Positions 15,968 to 24,281 are shown, counted from the stretch's first letter. The stretch: DNA of 64,000 nt from JAYPUA01 sp038133845 (GCA_038133845.1 JAYPUA010000010.1:1-64000), one strand, 5' to 3'. A program made the numbers and translations. Notes: generated by a model not told the origin, from the letters alone.

Positions 15968-17590
15968 ATGAACCTCAAACGCCTCCTCCAATTGGGACTG
16001 TGCCTGCTGCTGCTTCCCCTCAGCGCTCAGGCTCAGGGTCCGTATGTGGACAACGAAGCTCTTGCCGGACGCATTGCCAACTCGCTTGAACGCCAAGTGC
16101 CGGCCCAGTACACCACACTGGCCATCTCTCGGGTCAAGCAGGAGAACAAACAGCTGAACTTCAACGTCAACGAACTGATTGACTACGCCAACGTCAAGAT
16201 TGTCCGGACTCAACGCTTCCGGGTGACCGACCGATCCAAGCTGCAGCTGATCCTCAAGGAGCAGCGGATCCAGCTCTCCGAGCTTGTCTCTCCCAATGAT
16301 TACAAGGAATTGGGACGCCTTCTCGGGGTGCAGCTCTTCGTTTATGGCAGCATCTACAGCGACTCTTTGGTCCTCAAGGCGATCGACGTGCAGACCTCCT
16401 CCATTGTCTGGGCCGATGCGTTCCCGCTGTTTGATGATCGCAATCGCTACTTGATGATGAACGATCTCAACGGCAAGCTGGTCGACTCGCTCTCCCGGGA
16501 CAAGACCCGTCTCGACGAAGAGCGAATCCGGCGTGTCAGCTTCTGGAGCATCGATGTCCCGCAGCCGCTGATCTCTGAAGAGGTGATGGACTACCTCACG
16601 GTGGCCTTCTCACAGGAGTCGTTGATGAGCGTGGTGGATCGGGAGAATCTGAAGCTGATCTATCAGGAGCAGAAGCTCAACCAGAACGTCTTCATTGATG
16701 AGGGAGAAGCCCGCCGCCTTGGAGAACTCTATGGGGTGGATGCCTTCATCTATGGCTCGGTGAGCACACGTCCGGATGGAGAGCTGGTGGCCTCACTGAA
16801 GATGATGAGCATCTACACGGGTGTGATTGTCTGGGCTGACCTGATCAAGTTTGGGGTCCCTTTGGAGGAGAAAAAGGTTGCGCTGATCAACCCCTTCACC
16901 AAGAAGATTCAGCAGCGCAAGCCGGAGGACGCCAAGGATCAGGTCCTGATCCCCGGAGGCGTGTTCGTCATGGGGAGCAACGATCCGCTTTATGGTGGAT
17001 CGGAACCGGAGCGTACGGTTCGGGTGAAGTCCTTCCTGATCGACACGCATGAGGTGACCAACGATCAGTACTATGAGTTTGTTCAGCGTACCGGCCACCG
17101 CATTCCTGTCGGTTGGACCGATGGGCGCTATCCGGACGGGCAAGCGGACTTCCCGGTGGTTGGCGTGACCTGGGAGGACGCGAAGCTGTATTGCCAGTAT
17201 GCTGGAAAGCGGCTGCTGATGGAGGTGGAGTGGGAGCGTGCCATCCGCGGAGAGAAGGGGCGCAAGTACCCTTGGAATGGGACCGGGTTTGCCCCCAGCT
17301 TTTCCGTGACACGCGAATCCGGGTCTGAAACCCCGGTGTCGGTCTATCAGAACAACCGGGATGTCACTCCAGAAGGAGTCTATCACCTCTCTGGAAATGT
17401 CCGGGAGTACGTGGCGGACTTTTATCGCCCCTATGCGACAGGTTCGTCTGATGCCGGTGGCGTTGAGCGCGTGGTCCGTGGGGGCTCCTGGGCCTTCAGT
17501 GCCTTCGAGGCTGCCGGGTATCATCGAGGGAAGAGTCGCCCCAACCTGGCTTGGCCTGATACCGGAATCCGGTGTGGTAAAACCCTTTAG
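15968..17590 (+). CDS. exported fusion: two CsgG-like domains plus FGE-sulfatase-like domain
   Basis: A 540-aa exported protein with a signal peptide at 1-22 (cleavage after AQA). Two related CsgG/LpoB-like modules follow at about 38-152 and 196-292. Each contains F-x-V-x-DR...L..I..EQ..., a (K/R)xLG.L.GV..F.YGS segment and a final IVWAD. A formylglycine-generating-enzyme-type domain spans about 325-540 (IPGGVFVMGSND, DTHEVTNDQYYEFV, VGVTWEDAKLYCQYAGKRL, LSGNVREYVADFY, VVRGGSWAF, GIRCG). The two cysteines expected after GGS in catalytic FGEs are Phe/Ala here, so sulfatase activation is unlikely. A periplasmic or outer-membrane binding role is inferred. The 187-aa barrel-like gene follows after 9 nt. 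Confidence 0.78.
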   Translation: MNLKRLLQLGLCLLLLPLSAQAQGPYVDNEALAGRIANSLERQVPAQYTTLAISRVKQENKQLNFNVNELIDYANVKIVRTQRFRVTDRSKLQLILKEQRIQLSELVSPNDYKELGRLLGVQLFVYGSIYSDSLVLKAIDVQTSSIVWADAFPLFDDRNRYLMMNDLNGKLVDSLSRDKTRLDEERIRRVSFWSIDVPQPLISEEVMDYLTVAFSQESLMSVVDRENLKLIYQEQKLNQNVFIDEGEARRLGELYGVDAFIYGSVSTRPDGELVASLKMMSIYTGVIVWADLIKFGVPLEEKKVALINPFTKKIQQRKPEDAKDQVLIPGGVFVMGSNDPLYGGSEPERTVRVKSFLIDTHEVTNDQYYEFVQRTGHRIPVGWTDGRYPDGQADFPVVGVTWEDAKLYCQYAGKRLLMEVEWERAIRGEKGRKYPWNGTGFAPSFSVTRESGSETPVSVYQNNRDVTPEGVYHLSGNVREYVADFYRPYATGSSDAGGVERVVRGGSWAFSAFEAAGYHRGKSRPNLAWPDTGIRCGKTL

Positions 17591-17599
17591 GAAGTCAAG

Positions 17600-18163
17600 A
17601 TGTCTGCAGGATTGTTGATGTTGCTCGGGAGCATGCTCATTCTGGGCAACCCGGAAGTTTCTCTTGATGCCCTCTCCGCTCAGACCAGTTACGCTACCGT
17701 TCAGGGGAAAGTCTCCAGCGGGTCCGAGACCCTCCGGGTCAACGGAATGAACGGTTTGGGGGCCTCTCTCTATGGCCATTATCAAGACGATCGTCCCGTG
17801 CGTCACTCATTGAGCTATCGGCAATTTGAAGGCTCTGACTATCGCTCCAGTCTATACACGGCCGGGGTCGATGCCCTGTGGCGCCTCAGCAGCGTTCCGG
17901 TTGAGTTGGCGATTGGTGCGGAGCTGGGGAGTACCGATCTGCGTCCCCAGGGTTTCTCCCAAATCGAGGCGGGGCCAGAGTCCATGGGCGGCGAGTTGCA
18001 CCTGGAGGCCATCCATTATTTCACCATGGGAGAGAATGTGGGATTTGGGTTTGTTCGACCCGCGTTGCAGTCCTACCGCTTCAACGTTGAGGCTGGTCAG
18101 GAGAGCCGTTCCCTCTCGGCAAACGCGTTCAGTATCGCTCTAGGCGTAGGCGCCCGATTCTGA
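17600..18163 (+). CDS. small outer-membrane beta-barrel-like protein
   Basis: A 187-aa protein beginning MSAGLLMLLGSMLILG, a probable signal peptide. It is rich in alternating beta-strand segments and ends ALGVGARF; a terminal Phe is typical of Bam-inserted barrels. The gene is 9 nt after the CsgG/FGE fusion gene, so the two are co-transcribed and may form an envelope complex. No family is recognised. The 8-10-strand barrel reading is inference from pattern. Confidence 0.65.
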   Translation: MSAGLLMLLGSMLILGNPEVSLDALSAQTSYATVQGKVSSGSETLRVNGMNGLGASLYGHYQDDRPVRHSLSYRQFEGSDYRSSLYTAGVDALWRLSSVPVELAIGAELGSTDLRPQGFSQIEAGPESMGGELHLEAIHYFTMGENVGFGFVRPALQSYRFNVEAGQESRSLSANAFSIALGVGARF

Positions 18164-18217
18164 GCACGTCCTCCCTTCGGCCTTCTTGCTCTTCTCCTTT
18201 GATCCCTTGTTTTTCAT

Positions 18218-18322
18218 TATTATGTAAACTTATGCCTGAGCCAGAGTAGGGCTGAATCCATCCTTGCACCAAAGTCGGGTCAAAGAGATAAAAACACTAA
18301 AATATTATGTAAACTTATGCCT
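18218..18322 (+). repeat. 20-bp direct repeat with leader mini-ORF before ltaE
   Basis: TATTATGTAAACTTATGCCT occurs at 18218-18237 and 18303-18322. The second copy carries the ltaE start codon (ATG 18317). The first carries an ATG at the same place, giving a five-codon mini-ORF, MPEPE-stop. This may be a duplicated initiation region acting as a leader or attenuator. The flanks share the AT-rich motif found at 36705 and 46148 (reverse orientation). Confidence 0.6.
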
Positions 18323-19357
18323 AAAATAGATCTGAGAAGCGACACCATCACAAAGCCCACGCCGGAGATGAGGCAGGCCATGGCCACTGCAGACGTAGGA
18401 GATGACGTCCTCGGAGACGATCCAACGGTGCAGGCGCTGGAGCTGGAAACAGCCCGCTTGCTGGGCAAGGAGGCGTCACTGTTCATGCCTTCCGGGACGA
18501 TGACCAATCAGGTTGCGGTTCGAGCCCACACGGAGCCGGGCGATGAACTGCTGCTTGCTGACAACGCTCACATCTACTTTTATGAAGGGGGGGCTCCAGC
18601 GGCCTTGGCCGGAGTATCCTGCCGACTATTGCCCAATGCGCATGGAATCTTCACTCCAGAAATCCTGGACCAGTATCTGCGTCCGGCTGATGTCCATTTC
18701 CCACGAGCCCGCATGGTCTCCGTGGAGAACACGAGCAACCGGGGAGGCGGACGTTGCTGGCCCCTGGAGACTCTGGAGGCCTTGGGTCAGTGGACCCGGG
18801 AGCGCCAACTCCGCCTGCATATGGATGGCGCGCGACTTTGGAACGCGTCCGTTGCCCAAGGGATTCCGGAGGCTCGACTGGTGGAGGCATTTGACACCGT
18901 GAGTGTCTGCTTTTCCAAAGGTCTTGGAGCACCGGTTGGCTCGGCTCTGGCCGGGAGTGCCGAGTTCATTCAGCGGGCTCGACGTTTTCGAAAGCAGTAT
19001 GGGGGCGGGATGCGTCAGGCAGGCATCATCGCCGCCGGAGCTCTCTATGCGCTCCAGGAGCACCGGGCTCGCCTGAGTGAGGATCACGCCAACGCTCAAG
19101 CGCTGGCGGAGGGGCTTGCTGATCTTCCCGGAGTCGACCTCGACTTGTCGGGAGTAGAGACGAACATCTTCTACATGAACCTTGGGGGACTCTCTGGGAA
19201 AGCCTATCAATTGGCCCTTCACGAACAGGGAGTGGAGGTGCTGGCAACCGGTCCCAACGCGATTCGGGTCGTGACTCACCTCGACTTTCAGAGTGCCCAG
19301 GTGGATGAAGCAATCAGCCGAATGCGCAATGCCTACCTTGGGTTGAAGCAAGACTGA
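18317..19357 (+). CDS. ltaE: low-specificity L-threonine aldolase
   Basis: A PLP enzyme of 346 aa cleaving L-threonine or allo-threonine to glycine and acetaldehyde. The N terminus DLRSDTITKPTPEMRQAM is the family signature. PSGTMTNQVA binds PLP phosphate, His85 (LADNAH) is the stacking histidine, HMDGAR (168-173) contacts PLP, and CFSKGLGAPVG contains the Schiff-base Lys201. Full length. A duplicated 20-bp sequence covers its start and a mini-ORF lies upstream, so translation control is possible. Followed 75 nt later by proA. Confidence 0.93.
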   Translation: MPKIDLRSDTITKPTPEMRQAMATADVGDDVLGDDPTVQALELETARLLGKEASLFMPSGTMTNQVAVRAHTEPGDELLLADNAHIYFYEGGAPAALAGVSCRLLPNAHGIFTPEILDQYLRPADVHFPRARMVSVENTSNRGGGRCWPLETLEALGQWTRERQLRLHMDGARLWNASVAQGIPEARLVEAFDTVSVCFSKGLGAPVGSALAGSAEFIQRARRFRKQYGGGMRQAGIIAAGALYALQEHRARLSEDHANAQALAEGLADLPGVDLDLSGVETNIFYMNLGGLSGKAYQLALHEQGVEVLATGPNAIRVVTHLDFQSAQVDEAISRMRNAYLGLKQD

Positions 19358-19432
19358 ACACAAGGAAGTTCTCGGAACGCTTGCAACAATTTTCTGAAAT
19401 GAGAACAATCATCTCTTTGTTGAGAAAGCTCC

Positions 19433-20788
19433 ATGGAAGTTTCTGAGACCTTGATCGAACAGGCGCGACAGGCTCGCGCCGCAGCACAAACCCTGGCGGT
19501 CCTCCCGACTGAACAAAAGAACGCGCTCCTCTTGCGCATTGCCGCCCGGATCCGGGAGCAGGCATCGCGACTTCTTGAGGTCAATCGACAGGACTGCGCT
19601 GTTGCCCAAGCCATGCAGGAACGTGGCGAATTGAGTGCCAGCGCAGCCAAACGGGTTCAACTCGACGAACGAAAGCTGGAACAGATCGCCCGAAGTGTCG
19701 AAGAGGTCGCTTCTCTGGAAGATCCAGTGGGCAAAGTGCAACTTGCCCGACAGTTGGACGAAGGACTGAAACTCTACCGTGTGAGCTGTCCGATTGGGGT
19801 AATTTTGGTGATTTTTGAGTCACGTCCAGATGTTGTGACTCAGATCTCTTCACTCGCTTTGAAATCCGGAAATTCTGTCATTCTGAAAGGTGGCAAAGAG
19901 GCACAAAACACGAACCGACTATTAGCTCAAATTGTTCAGAGTGTGCTGAAAGAAACCCCTCAATTTTCAGAGCACAGTGTCAGCCTCATTGAGTCTCGAG
20001 ATGAGGTCAGTCAAATGGTGAAACTGAGCGAATACCTGGACCTTATTATTCCTCGAGGAAGCAATCAACTAGTTCAATATATTCAGGAAAATGCCCAAGT
20101 TCCTGTAATGGGGCATGCTGATGGGATCTGTCACGTTTTTCTGGATCAAGATGCTGATTTTGAGAAGGCAGAACAGATCGTTCTTGACTCAAAGACCGAT
20201 TATCCCGCAGTCTGCAACGCCGCAGAAACGCTCCTGATTCATCAAAATTTTCCTCTGGAGAGGACGGTGAAGATCCTCCGAGAGTTGCAACGAAAAGACG
20301 TCGAATTGCGCGTTTGCCCGCTGCTGAAAGAGGCGTTGAAGCCCTTTGCCGATCTGAACCTGTCTTCAGCAGAGGAGGCCGACTGGAGTACCGAATACAC
20401 AGATCTGATTCTCTCGATTCGTCAGGTCGCATCCACGGCGGAGGCCATTGATCACATTCACCACTACGGGTCTGCACATACGGATGCAATCGTGACGGAA
20501 AACCGGGACACGGCTTGCTGGTTTCTGGAAACCGTCGACTCTGCAGGGGTTTTCTGGAACGCATCCACTCGGTTTGCTGACGGCTTCCGGTACGGGTTTG
20601 GAGCCGAAGTTGGTGTGAGCACCGGCCGGACCCATGCACGTGGACCGGTCGGGCTTGACGGCCTGGTGATCTACAAATATCAGCTTCATGGAGACGGGCA
20701 TACTGTCGGCCCCTATTCCCGAGGAGAAAAAACATTTCAGTTCAAAGATTTTTCTTTGGACTCCCCCTCCCTTCCTCGTTCCCCCTAG
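19433..20788 (+). CDS. proA: gamma-glutamyl phosphate reductase
   Basis: Second enzyme of proline synthesis: reduces gamma-glutamyl phosphate to glutamate semialdehyde with NADPH. It has 451 aa, about 30 more than the usual ~417, through a C-terminal tail (DFSLDSPSLPRSP). IFESRPDVVTQ, LKGGKEAQNTN and IPRGSNQLVQYI are characteristic. The catalytic cysteine is Cys261 in PAVCNAAETLL, and ASTRFADGFRYGFGAEVGVS closes the domain. No proB is nearby. The next gene, a CheY-like receiver, begins 12 nt after the stop and may be co-transcribed. Confidence 0.94.
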   Translation: MEVSETLIEQARQARAAAQTLAVLPTEQKNALLLRIAARIREQASRLLEVNRQDCAVAQAMQERGELSASAAKRVQLDERKLEQIARSVEEVASLEDPVGKVQLARQLDEGLKLYRVSCPIGVILVIFESRPDVVTQISSLALKSGNSVILKGGKEAQNTNRLLAQIVQSVLKETPQFSEHSVSLIESRDEVSQMVKLSEYLDLIIPRGSNQLVQYIQENAQVPVMGHADGICHVFLDQDADFEKAEQIVLDSKTDYPAVCNAAETLLIHQNFPLERTVKILRELQRKDVELRVCPLLKEALKPFADLNLSSAEEADWSTEYTDLILSIRQVASTAEAIDHIHHYGSAHTDAIVTENRDTACWFLETVDSAGVFWNASTRFADGFRYGFGAEVGVSTGRTHARGPVGLDGLVIYKYQLHGDGHTVGPYSRGEKTFQFKDFSLDSPSLPRSP

Positions 20789-20800
20789 CAATCAAATCCA

Positions 20801-21187
20801 ATGGCAAAATACGATGGAAAGAAGGCGGTCATTGTCGATGACTTTGCCACAGCACGCCGATTCATTGGCCTCACTTTGAAGGATCTGGGGTTTGAGTTCA
20901 CGGAAATCACGGATCCCAATGAGCTCCTCCCTTATCTGGAGACCCATGGAGACCAGGTCGACCTGTTGTTGTTGGATGTGAACATGCCTGAAAAAGGAGG
21001 CGTGGAGCTGTTGCGGGAGGTGCGCGACTCCTCGCATAATGAGCTCCCCGTCATTCTGATGATGCATCACGAGTATGAGTCGATTCTGGAGGAAGGCCAG
21101 GAGTTGGAGATGAACGGACATCTGCTCAAGCCGTTTGATGCGTTTACACTTTCCAAGATGCTGGAGCAGGCTCTCCCCAAGGGGTGA
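20801..21187 (+). CDS. single-domain response regulator (CheY-like)
   Basis: A 128-aa receiver domain without an output domain. The acidic pair is Asp13/Asp14 (VIVDDF), the phosphoacceptor Asp59 (LLLLDVNMPE) and the conserved lysine Lys110 (LLKPFD). The Thr/Ser that normally follows beta-4 is Met88 (PVILMMHH), so the activation switch is altered. A kinase partner is not adjacent; the six-PAS kinase at 51546 is far away. The gene is 12 nt after proA and its stop nearly abuts the small Cys-rich gene. Confidence 0.87.
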   Translation: MAKYDGKKAVIVDDFATARRFIGLTLKDLGFEFTEITDPNELLPYLETHGDQVDLLLLDVNMPEKGGVELLREVRDSSHNELPVILMMHHEYESILEEGQELEMNGHLLKPFDAFTLSKMLEQALPKG

Positions 21188-21188
21188 C

Positions 21189-21359
21189 ATGCCACGATGT
21201 ATTGAATGCAAGTACTACCAGATCACTTGGGACCGTGATCTGCCCTACGGATGCCGGAAGTTGAATTTCAAGAGCAAAACCGAGCCTGCTCAATACATCC
21301 AGCAGGTTTCCGGACAGCCTTGCCTGAGTTTTGAACAAAAACTCAGAAAGTCTCCGTAG
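21189..21359 (+). CDS. small four-cysteine protein (putative zinc-binding)
   Basis: A 56-aa protein starting at ATG 21189, just after the receiver stop. The four cysteines are in CIEC, YGC and QPC (C4, C7, C22 and one near 45), consistent with a zinc site. The motif YYQITWDRDLPYGCRKLNFK is like a small conserved protein found beside unrelated genes in many proteobacteria, sometimes labelled uracil-DNA-glycosylase-related; I recall that family from memory only. An in-frame extension to 21135 overlaps the receiver gene and is not needed. Function unknown. Confidence 0.7.
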   Translation: MPRCIECKYYQITWDRDLPYGCRKLNFKSKTEPAQYIQQVSGQPCLSFEQKLRKSP

Positions 21360-21510
21360 GGCCACTGTGTTTTTGCCCTATTTTGAGGCGATCTTGGTCT
21401 TAGGGCTCAGGAAGGTGCTCTAGGAAGGTGTAGTGGTCCTGCAGGTAAAAGCCTGGATCAGCCTCGCTTTGCAGTCTGTAGGCGATTTTGAGAGGTCGTT
21501 TTTGATCAGA

Positions 21511-21528
21511 GCCCGACGAAAGTCGGGC
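21511..21528. terminator. GAAA-loop hairpin downstream of glnB
   Basis: GCCCGAC (21511-21517) and GTCGGGC (21522-21528) form a perfect 7-bp stem closed by a GAAA tetraloop. It lies 10 nt past the glnB stop on minus and also ends the plus-strand Cys-rich gene region. Flanking U-runs are poor on both strands, so factor-independent termination is only possible. The rest of 21360-21540 shows nothing recognisable. Confidence 0.5.
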
Positions 21529-21537
21529 ATTTGAGGA

Positions 21538-21876
21538 TTAAAGCGCTTTTTCTCCGGTCTCTCCTGTACGGATGCGAATCGCGCCCTCCAGGTTGATGAC
21601 AAAGATCTTGCCGTCCCCAATCCGTCCAGTTTGAGCTGCGGACTGAATGGCGTCGATCGCTTTGTCAACCTCTTCATCGGCCACCACAATCTCAATCTTG
21701 ACCTTGGGGAGGAAGTCGACAATGTATTCGGCTCCTCGGTAAAGCTCAGTGTGGCCTTTTTGTCGACCAAACCCCTTGACTTCACTGACCGTCAGCCCCT
21801 GGATCCCAGCAGCTCCCAGAGCCTCCTTGACCTCCTCCAACTTGAACGGTTTGATGATCGCTTCGATTTTTTTCAT
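21538..21876 (-). CDS. glnB: nitrogen regulatory protein PII
   Basis: A 112-aa PII signal protein that senses 2-oxoglutarate and ATP/ADP and controls nitrogen enzymes. The T-loop KGFGRQKGHTELYRGAEY carries the uridylylation site Tyr51, and the C-terminal signature is TGRIGDGKIFV. Length and sequence match GlnB rather than GlnK, but no amtB or glnA lies beside it. It is divergent from a degenerate tyrosine recombinase gene only 25 bp away, so there is little room for separate promoters. Confidence 0.93.
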   Translation of the reverse strand: MKKIEAIIKPFKLEEVKEALGAAGIQGLTVSEVKGFGRQKGHTELYRGAEYIVDFLPKVKIEIVVADEEVDKAIDAIQSAAQTGRIGDGKIFVINLEGAIRIRTGETGEKAL

Positions 21877-21901
21877 GAACTGAGTCCGGGTGAGGGTGAA
21901 A

Positions 21902-22873
21902 ATGCTTGAGGATGAACTGCGAATTATCTCAGACTATCGCACTTTCCTGCAAGTTGAAAAAAGGCTCGCAGACAGCACGGTGCATCGCTATGTTGAAGCA
22001 GTGCAGACCTTTCTTCACTTCTACCAAAAACAGATTGCTTCGCTGAGTTGGGCGAACTCTCCGGAGTGGATACAGGTCACCCGAAGAGATATTGAGATTT
22101 TTTTTAAATATTATCAGCAGGAAAAGAGGCAGTGGAGCTTAGCAACCTGTTCAAATGTTCTGATCGCGTTGCGTTCATTTTTTTCTTTCCTGACCCATAC
22201 GGGTCAACTCCTCCACAGCCCAATTCAGCATTACACACTCCCTCAATCGCCTTCTGAAGTTCAGCGCCAGGAGTGTACTGCTGAAGCCGTCCGGGAGTAT
22301 CTGGAAAAGGAACCGATGGGGTGGGACGCACGGGTCGCACAGCTGCTGATCGAATTGATTTACGGCTTGGGATGGAGGTTCTCGAAGGCCGCTCGAATTG
22401 AGGGGGTCTCTTGGCCCGATGATGAAAAAAATGTCTGTTTTTCGTGGGGTGTGGAGGAAGAGTTGGTCTCCATGGGGACCGTCGGGCTTCGGCGTTTGCG
22501 CCAGTACCAATCACTGAAGCAGCAGCTCCCGGGAGCCATCACCTTCTGGGTCGGAGAGTCCGGAGGGGGACTCAGTGCTACCGACTTGCGGAAGCGAGTC
22601 AAGGCAGCGCTCCAATCCTTGGGCTTGGAGACCGTTCGCCAGCTTCAGAACCTCTCCACCCAACACTTCCTGGATCAGGGCGCTGGAGTGCGCTCTGTGC
22701 AGCATCTGAGAAAGTCTCGAAAAATCAGGCAGATCCAAAGTTTGAAAACTCAGGAGTTTGCTGAACTCCAAGCTCAGATCCGAACGAGTCACCCCCTAGA
22801 GGCGCTCAGTGCCAAAACAGAGTCGTCTGCCACCCCTGGTCCTCATCCCCATACCCGTGCACCAGAAGATTGA
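21902..22873 (+). CDS. XerC/D-like protein with degraded catalytic site
   Basis: A 323-aa protein with the layout of a tyrosine recombinase: an N-terminal core-binding domain (FLQVEKRLADSTVHRYVEAV, RSFFSFL) and a C-terminal catalytic-like domain. The first catalytic Arg remains (LIYGLGWRFSK, near residue 159). The HxLRH box reads RQLQN, the GH box reads LRKS, and the nucleophile Tyr position is Gln. It is therefore probably not an active recombinase. It could be a DNA-binding remnant or accessory factor. Start ATG 21902 follows GAGGGTGA; GTG 21890 is possible. Its 3' end overlaps the RNase D-like gene on the other strand by 68 bp. Confidence 0.72.
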   Translation: MLEDELRIISDYRTFLQVEKRLADSTVHRYVEAVQTFLHFYQKQIASLSWANSPEWIQVTRRDIEIFFKYYQQEKRQWSLATCSNVLIALRSFFSFLTHTGQLLHSPIQHYTLPQSPSEVQRQECTAEAVREYLEKEPMGWDARVAQLLIELIYGLGWRFSKAARIEGVSWPDDEKNVCFSWGVEEELVSMGTVGLRRLRQYQSLKQQLPGAITFWVGESGGGLSATDLRKRVKAALQSLGLETVRQLQNLSTQHFLDQGAGVRSVQHLRKSRKIRQIQSLKTQEFAELQAQIRTSHPLEALSAKTESSATPGPHPHTRAPED

Positions 22874-23462
22874 CCATCCCGGGGAGCATCGCCTGTGCTT
22901 GCTCATTCAACTCACGGAGCGTGATCCCGGTCGAGAGCGGTGGACGATTTTCAATCATTTCAGTCAGCCTGCGGTAAGCCGCGACCAAGTGGAGGACATC
23001 GTTAGCCGCATATTTCAATTGCTCCGGGCTCAGGTCTGAGCGGGACCAGTCGGTCTGCTGCTGCTCCTTCTCCAACTCCAGCCCCAGCAACTCCTTGCAG
23101 AGATCCTTCAGTCCATGACGCTGTCCATAAGTGCGGACGAGCTTGCTCATGACCTTGGTGCACCGGTAGTTCTGGACGTCAACCCCCCATGAGGTCTTGG
23201 CAAAGGAGACATCCGAAAGCGCATAGTGATACAGTTTGGTCACTGAGCCATCCGTTAACAACCGCCGGACATTAGCCGGGCACTCCCCCTCTGGACGGAC
23301 CAGGCTGACGGTATCGCCGGCATCACAGATTTGAATCAGGCAGATCTCGTCACGGTACATCCGCAACCCGTGCATCTCACAATCAATCGCCACTTCCGGC
23401 TGACTCAGGTAATGCGCCAGCACCTCGTCTGAGAGATCATTTACCAGCTGATAGTCACTCAT
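22806..23462 (-). CDS. RNase D-like 3'-5' exonuclease
   Basis: A 218-aa DEDDy-type exonuclease. Motif I is AIDCEMHGLRM (Asp27, Glu29), motif II is YHYALSDVSFA with the second Asp, and motif III is KYAANDVLHLVAAY with Tyr four before Asp. It lacks the HRDC domains of full RNase D (about 370 aa), so it is the short form found in many bacteria. It probably trims structured RNA 3' ends, though DNA exonuclease activity is possible. It converges with and overlaps the degenerate recombinase gene by 68 bp. Confidence 0.85.
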   Translation of the reverse strand: MSDYQLVNDLSDEVLAHYLSQPEVAIDCEMHGLRMYRDEICLIQICDAGDTVSLVRPEGECPANVRRLLTDGSVTKLYHYALSDVSFAKTSWGVDVQNYRCTKVMSKLVRTYGQRHGLKDLCKELLGLELEKEQQQTDWSRSDLSPEQLKYAANDVLHLVAAYRRLTEMIENRPPLSTGITLRELNEQAQAMLPGMVNLLVHGYGDEDQGWQTTLFWH

Positions 23463-23538
23463 GGTTCTTCTTGGTTAGGGATGGAAAACTGATACGTTAC
23501 CCGTTCTTGACGAAAAACGCGAAAGCTTTCCATCTCTC

Positions 23539-23590
23539 ACGATATGTGCGAAAATTCACATTATCGTACGTGCGCTTTTTTAGAGCGCAC
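23539..23590. promoter_or_regulatory. two consecutive inverted repeats upstream of zinc-finger gene
   Basis: ACGATATGTG (23539-23548) and CACATTATCGT (23557-23567) form a 10/11-base inverted repeat with one bulge. GTGCGCT (23570-23576) and AGCGCAC (23584-23590) form a second, perfect 7-bp one. Both lie between the divergent RNase D-like and zinc-finger genes. They may be operators or leader hairpins. Confidence 0.45.
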
Positions 23591-23618
23591 AGCATCTGTT
23601 TCTCTTCAGGCTGCCCAA

Positions 23619-24281
23619 ATGAGCGAACAAGGTTCCTCCGGAGACGTTTTTTTCAACGAGCAGGGAATTCGTGTCAAACGGTGTTCGATCTGTGCTCAGG
23701 AGTTCCCGCTGACGGAGGAGCACTTCGCTCGTGCAGACCCTCTTAAGGGAGGAAACCGTTTTGGATTCTATCCGCAGTGTCGCTCCTGCAAGCAACGCTA
23801 TCGAAGAGAGGCCAGTCAACGTCGTCGGGAGAATCCGGAGCAGCATGAAAAGCAGAAGGCGGCGCAGCGCCGATACGCTGCCCGGCACACCGAGGAGCAG
23901 GCCCGGAGAGCCCGGCACCTGAAAGAGGCTCAGGGGTGGTGCCGAAATGCAGGAGGCGGAGGAGAGGTTGGGTATGCTTTTGGAACAATGCCTTGGGGCA
24001 ACGCGGATTGGATTGCCGAGGTGCTTCCGGCTGAGGAGTGGCAATCCGGAGTCGGACGGCTGATGGTTGCCTCTCGGGATTTTCCGGAGCGGGCAATGCT
24101 CCTCATCCTTTTGGCTTCAGCGACGCAAGCTGAGTTGCAGTCAATCCAGGTTGCCTGCGAGGAGCTCGGCATTCACACGTGGGTCAGTTTTCCGATTGAA
24201 GAAGCGGCTTCGGAGCAGTCATCACATGCAGAGAAGCAAATTGAACAATTGCGAGCGATCCTCTCAAGCGGACTCGAGTAG
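23619..24281 (+). CDS. four-cysteine zinc-finger protein, unknown role
   Basis: A 220-aa protein with a CxxC...CxxC zinc module (C22, C25, C54, C57: RCSICAQEF ... QCRSCKQRY). An Arg/Glu/Gln-rich, probably helical or coiled stretch follows (about 60-110), then a C-terminal alpha/beta region. The zinc module resembles the finger in front of phage-type HNH nucleases, but I see no HNH motif. ATG 23619 is chosen because the earlier ATG at 23544 lies within an inverted repeat. The 3' end overlaps the convergent TerB/PilZ gene by 18 bp. Confidence 0.65.
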   Translation: MSEQGSSGDVFFNEQGIRVKRCSICAQEFPLTEEHFARADPLKGGNRFGFYPQCRSCKQRYRREASQRRRENPEQHEKQKAAQRRYAARHTEEQARRARHLKEAQGWCRNAGGGGEVGYAFGTMPWGNADWIAEVLPAEEWQSGVGRLMVASRDFPERAMLLILLASATQAELQSIQVACEELGIHTWVSFPIEEAASEQSSHAEKQIEQLRAILSSGLE

